5,601 nucleotides of DNA from Spirochaetes bacterium RBG_16_67_19. Its GTDB lineage: Bacteria > Spirochaetota > Spirochaetia > SZUA-6 > DRHE01. The stretch spans positions 1-5,601 of the forward strand of contig MIBK01000225.1 of NCBI GenBank assembly GCA_001829505.1. Direction: 5' to 3'. Positions 3,782 through 5,601 of this stretch are shown here, in pieces. Position numbers and translations under genes: made by a program. The notes beneath the pieces are model-generated. The model was given only the letters and a program-made list of their open reading frames with translations, searched no databases and was not told the origin of the DNA. How positions within the stretch are numbered: the first letter of the stretch is position 1; each line of letters begins with the position of its first letter.

Positions 3782-5601
3782 CTACCGCGAATCGATGTCG
3801 CCAAGGTCCACCTGCGGCTCGGCGCTGCGGGGGACCTCCATCTGGAATGACCCCTGCCGCTCCTCCAGGAACAGCCGGCCCGTGTAGCGCCCCGGCGGCA
3901 GATCCTCCAGGTAGAACTCGCCGTCCCTGCCGACCACGCTCTGCACGGTCCGGCCCCGCACTTCCAGGGCCAGTCCGGCCAGCTCCGCGGGGATGCGCTT
4001 CCCGTCCTCCAGCCAGAACAGCCGGCCGTAGAAGCCCTGCACGGTCCTGGCCCCGAACTCCACGACGCCCCCGCCGCGATAGGGAGGTGCGTAGTAGAGC
4101 TGGATCGCGGTCGGCTCCAGGCTGATCGGCAGGTCCAGGGCCTCGATGGACAGCCGGTTCTCGGCATAGGGGGCCAGGCCCGGCACCAGGAGCTCGCCCC
4201 GGCGGTCGGTCCTGCCGATCGCCTCCCCGTTGCTGGCCACCCGCACTCCGCGCACGCCCTCCAGCCTGGCCAGGGCGAAGCTCTGCTCGATCGGCCTGGA
4301 GAAATGCAGGGAGCCGTCGAGCAGCACCGCCCCGCCCGAGGCGTTGAACCGGAAGAGGTCCAGCGCGTCGCTGCGGACATAGCCCGCCTCCAGCAGTGCC
4401 CAGGGCAGGGCCAGTTGCAGGTCCGCGGTCAGATCCACTGCAATGTCCGCGGCGGAAGCCCCTCCCGCGTCGCGGGGTAGAAGGAATGCGCCCTCCAACT
4501 CGTAGCCCACCCCCGGGCCGCGGGGGGTGTTCTTCTGCAGCCGGCCGCCAACCCGCTGGCTCTGCAGGCCTGCCTGGTACTCCAGGCTGGCCGCCGTCTC
4601 CAGCTTCCGGGGAAGAAGGTCGATGGCCAGGGAGCCGTCCATGGTTGGCTCCGGCCCTCCCCTGGCATTGAAGCCCAGCCGGAGCTGAAGCGCCCTGCCC
4701 AAGCGCCTGCCGTACGAGCAGACGAGATTGGGCGTCGCGGTCAGGTCCTGGGCCAGGGTCCAGCCGAAGGACGCGGATGCGGAACCCAGGCGGCGCGAGT
4801 GGCCGCCCAGGGCCAGTCTGGCCTGCAGCAGGCGGTCCTCCTCGGGGCGCGCCAGGGTGGCGTAGCCGCTGGAATAGGCGTCCAGGGACAGAGAGCCGCC
4901 CAGGGAATGGCCGCTGTACAGGTAGCGCAGAGAGCCGCTGTAGCCGAAGCCCTCGGAGCTCCCGCTGACGCCCAGGGTCAGGTTGAGCTCGCCCGCCCTT
5001 GCCAGCGTGAAAGCGGCCGTAGCCGCCCCGTTGGCCAGCCGGCGGTCGGCTTCGAATCGGAAGCCCCCGGTAAGCGAGCGGGTCAATCCCAGGCGATGAT
5101 ACCCCAGCACGGCGGGCTCACCGTAGTCGAAGCTGCTCTCCCCCAGCGCGAGGCGCCGGAACCCCAGGCTGTAGCCGAAGTCCTGGAAGCCCGGATTCAG
5201 CAGCAAGGAGGAGAGGTAGCTGGGCATGGTGATCCGCTGTTCCCGGCCGTATGCGTCCTTCACGACCAGCTCGGTGGTCGCCGCCCCGGAGGGAATCGGC
5301 AGGTCGAGGAACTCGAAGGGTCCGGGCTGAAGGTCCTCCTGGGCCACCAGGATGCCGTTCACGTACACCTCTACGTGCGAGGGAGTGCCCAGCGCGCCGG
5401 CCACGACCGCTGCGGGGGAAACGGCCAGGTAAGGGGACATGGCGAAGGACCTGGAAAACGAAAGCCCGCCAAGGATCAGGCCGCTGCCCCCTTCGCCGGA
5501 GGTGGCGTACAGATCGCCGACGGTGAAGCGGCGCAGCCGCGGCTGGTCGTCGTAGATCAGGCTGCTCAGGCGGCGGACGAGGGGGGCCTGCAGCTCGTCG
5601 G
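3782..5601 (-). CDS. Fimbrial outer-membrane usher (chaperone-usher pathway), N-terminus outside window
   Basis: The gene reads leftward from beyond the right edge to TAG at 3784-3782; 605 residues are visible. Ushers are outer-membrane beta-barrels that accept chaperone-pilin complexes and export the assembled fibre. The visible part starts in the early barrel (RFTVGDLY, 24-31, then LGGLSFSRSFAMSPYL). Next is the plug domain (about 70-125): VEVYVNG, LQPGPFEFLDLPIPSG and VVKDAYGREQ. The barrel resumes with LLNPGFQDFGYSLGF (about 132-147) and continues as alternating strands, including NTPRGPGVGYELEG. From about 445 the C-terminal domains begin (VASNGEAIGRTDRRGELLVP, later LPISLEPTAIQLYYAPPYRG), and the last domain holds VGRDGEFYLEDLPPGR. 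Only the N-terminal chaperone-binding domain and signal peptide are outside. The methionine at 5440 is internal, because the frame stays open and usher-like upstream of it. No chaperone or pilin gene is visible downstream; these would lie to the right or elsewhere. The frame is intact. Confidence 0.87.
   Translation of the reverse strand, partial: DELQAPLVRRLSSLIYDDQPRLRRFTVGDLYATSGEGGSGLILGGLSFSRSFAMSPYLAVSPAAVVAGALGTPSHVEVYVNGILVAQEDLQPGPFEFLDLPIPSGAATTELVVKDAYGREQRITMPSYLSSLLLNPGFQDFGYSLGFRRLALGESSFDYGEPAVLGYHRLGLTRSLTGGFRFEADRRLANGAATAAFTLARAGELNLTLGVSGSSEGFGYSGSLRYLYSGHSLGGSLSLDAYSSGYATLARPEEDRLLQARLALGGHSRRLGSASASFGWTLAQDLTATPNLVCSYGRRLGRALQLRLGFNARGGPEPTMDGSLAIDLLPRKLETAASLEYQAGLQSQRVGGRLQKNTPRGPGVGYELEGAFLLPRDAGGASAADIAVDLTADLQLALPWALLEAGYVRSDALDLFRFNASGGAVLLDGSLHFSRPIEQSFALARLEGVRGVRVASNGEAIGRTDRRGELLVPGLAPYAENRLSIEALDLPISLEPTAIQLYYAPPYRGGGVVEFGARTVQGFYGRLFWLEDGKRIPAELAGLALEVRGRTVQSVVGRDGEFYLEDLPPGRYTGRLFLEERQGSFQMEVPRSAEPQVDLGDIDSR

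Noticed and set aside
3703..4125. Plus-strand frame beginning MEKIIADRKKAPGRLG
   Set aside because: The first residues look plausible, but no ribosome site precedes it, and the rest is a Pro/Arg/Ala-rich antisense shadow of the usher.
3391..4380. 329-codon minus-strand frame overlapping the usher 3' end
   Set aside because: It is a Trp/Cys/Arg-rich shadow of the usher, which carries plug and C-terminal domain motifs in the other frame, and it runs on across the decayed cyclase-like gene.
5438..5440. ATG at 5440 as the usher start
   Set aside because: The frame remains open to the window edge with usher-like early barrel sequence (RFTVGDLY, LGGLSFSRSF) before it.
1..5601. tRNA/rRNA genes, CRISPR arrays, insertion sequences or transposase genes
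   Set aside because: I saw no evenly spaced repeats, cloverleaf-like sequence, transposase motifs or terminal inverted repeats. The decay zone has no visible mobile-element remnant.

Overview
This is a GC-rich window, roughly two thirds G+C by eye, with strong CTG/GCC/GGC codon preference. The best taxonomic hint is a gene fragment encoding a signal peptide that ends in LFAGGGAEKG. That ending is very typical of sugar-binding proteins of Spirochaeta/Treponema-type bacteria. An outer-membrane usher gene also requires a diderm cell. I therefore infer a GC-rich spirochaete or spirochaete-like diderm, with moderate confidence.

Layout, left to right. Positions 1-56 (+) are the last codons of an upstream gene. 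A sigma70-like promoter at 57-85 leads into a PlsB/GPAT-type acyltransferase (101-1327, +). Next is a compact + strand cluster: a possible 28-codon ORF (1391-1477), a YgbA-family cysteine-rich protein (1474-1797) and a TIM-barrel sugar phosphate isomerase/epimerase (1800-2615). These three overlap or nearly touch and have good Shine-Dalgarno sequences, so they look translationally coupled. From 2616 to about 3780 no intact gene is visible. This gap holds the first 37 codons of a substrate-binding-protein gene (2628-2738, -), cut off just where the isomerase gene ends, then about 270 bases of non-coding DNA. The rest of the gap is a decayed gene of the terpenoid-cyclase/prenyltransferase-fold type (about 3011-3754, +), broken across three reading frames with at least two apparent internal deletions. 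The right third (3782-5601, -) is the plug, barrel and C-terminal part of a chaperone-usher pathway usher whose N-terminus lies beyond the right edge.

The acyltransferase would serve phospholipid (or related lipid) synthesis at the inner membrane. The YgbA protein suggests a nitrosative-stress function, and the isomerase suggests sugar catabolism. The lost binding protein may once have belonged to a sugar importer related to the isomerase, but this is inference. The usher belongs to a separate fimbrial locus running leftward. I found no convincing new multi-gene system. The most interesting material is the decay zone between the isomerase and the usher, and the coupled small ORF-ygbA-isomerase cluster.
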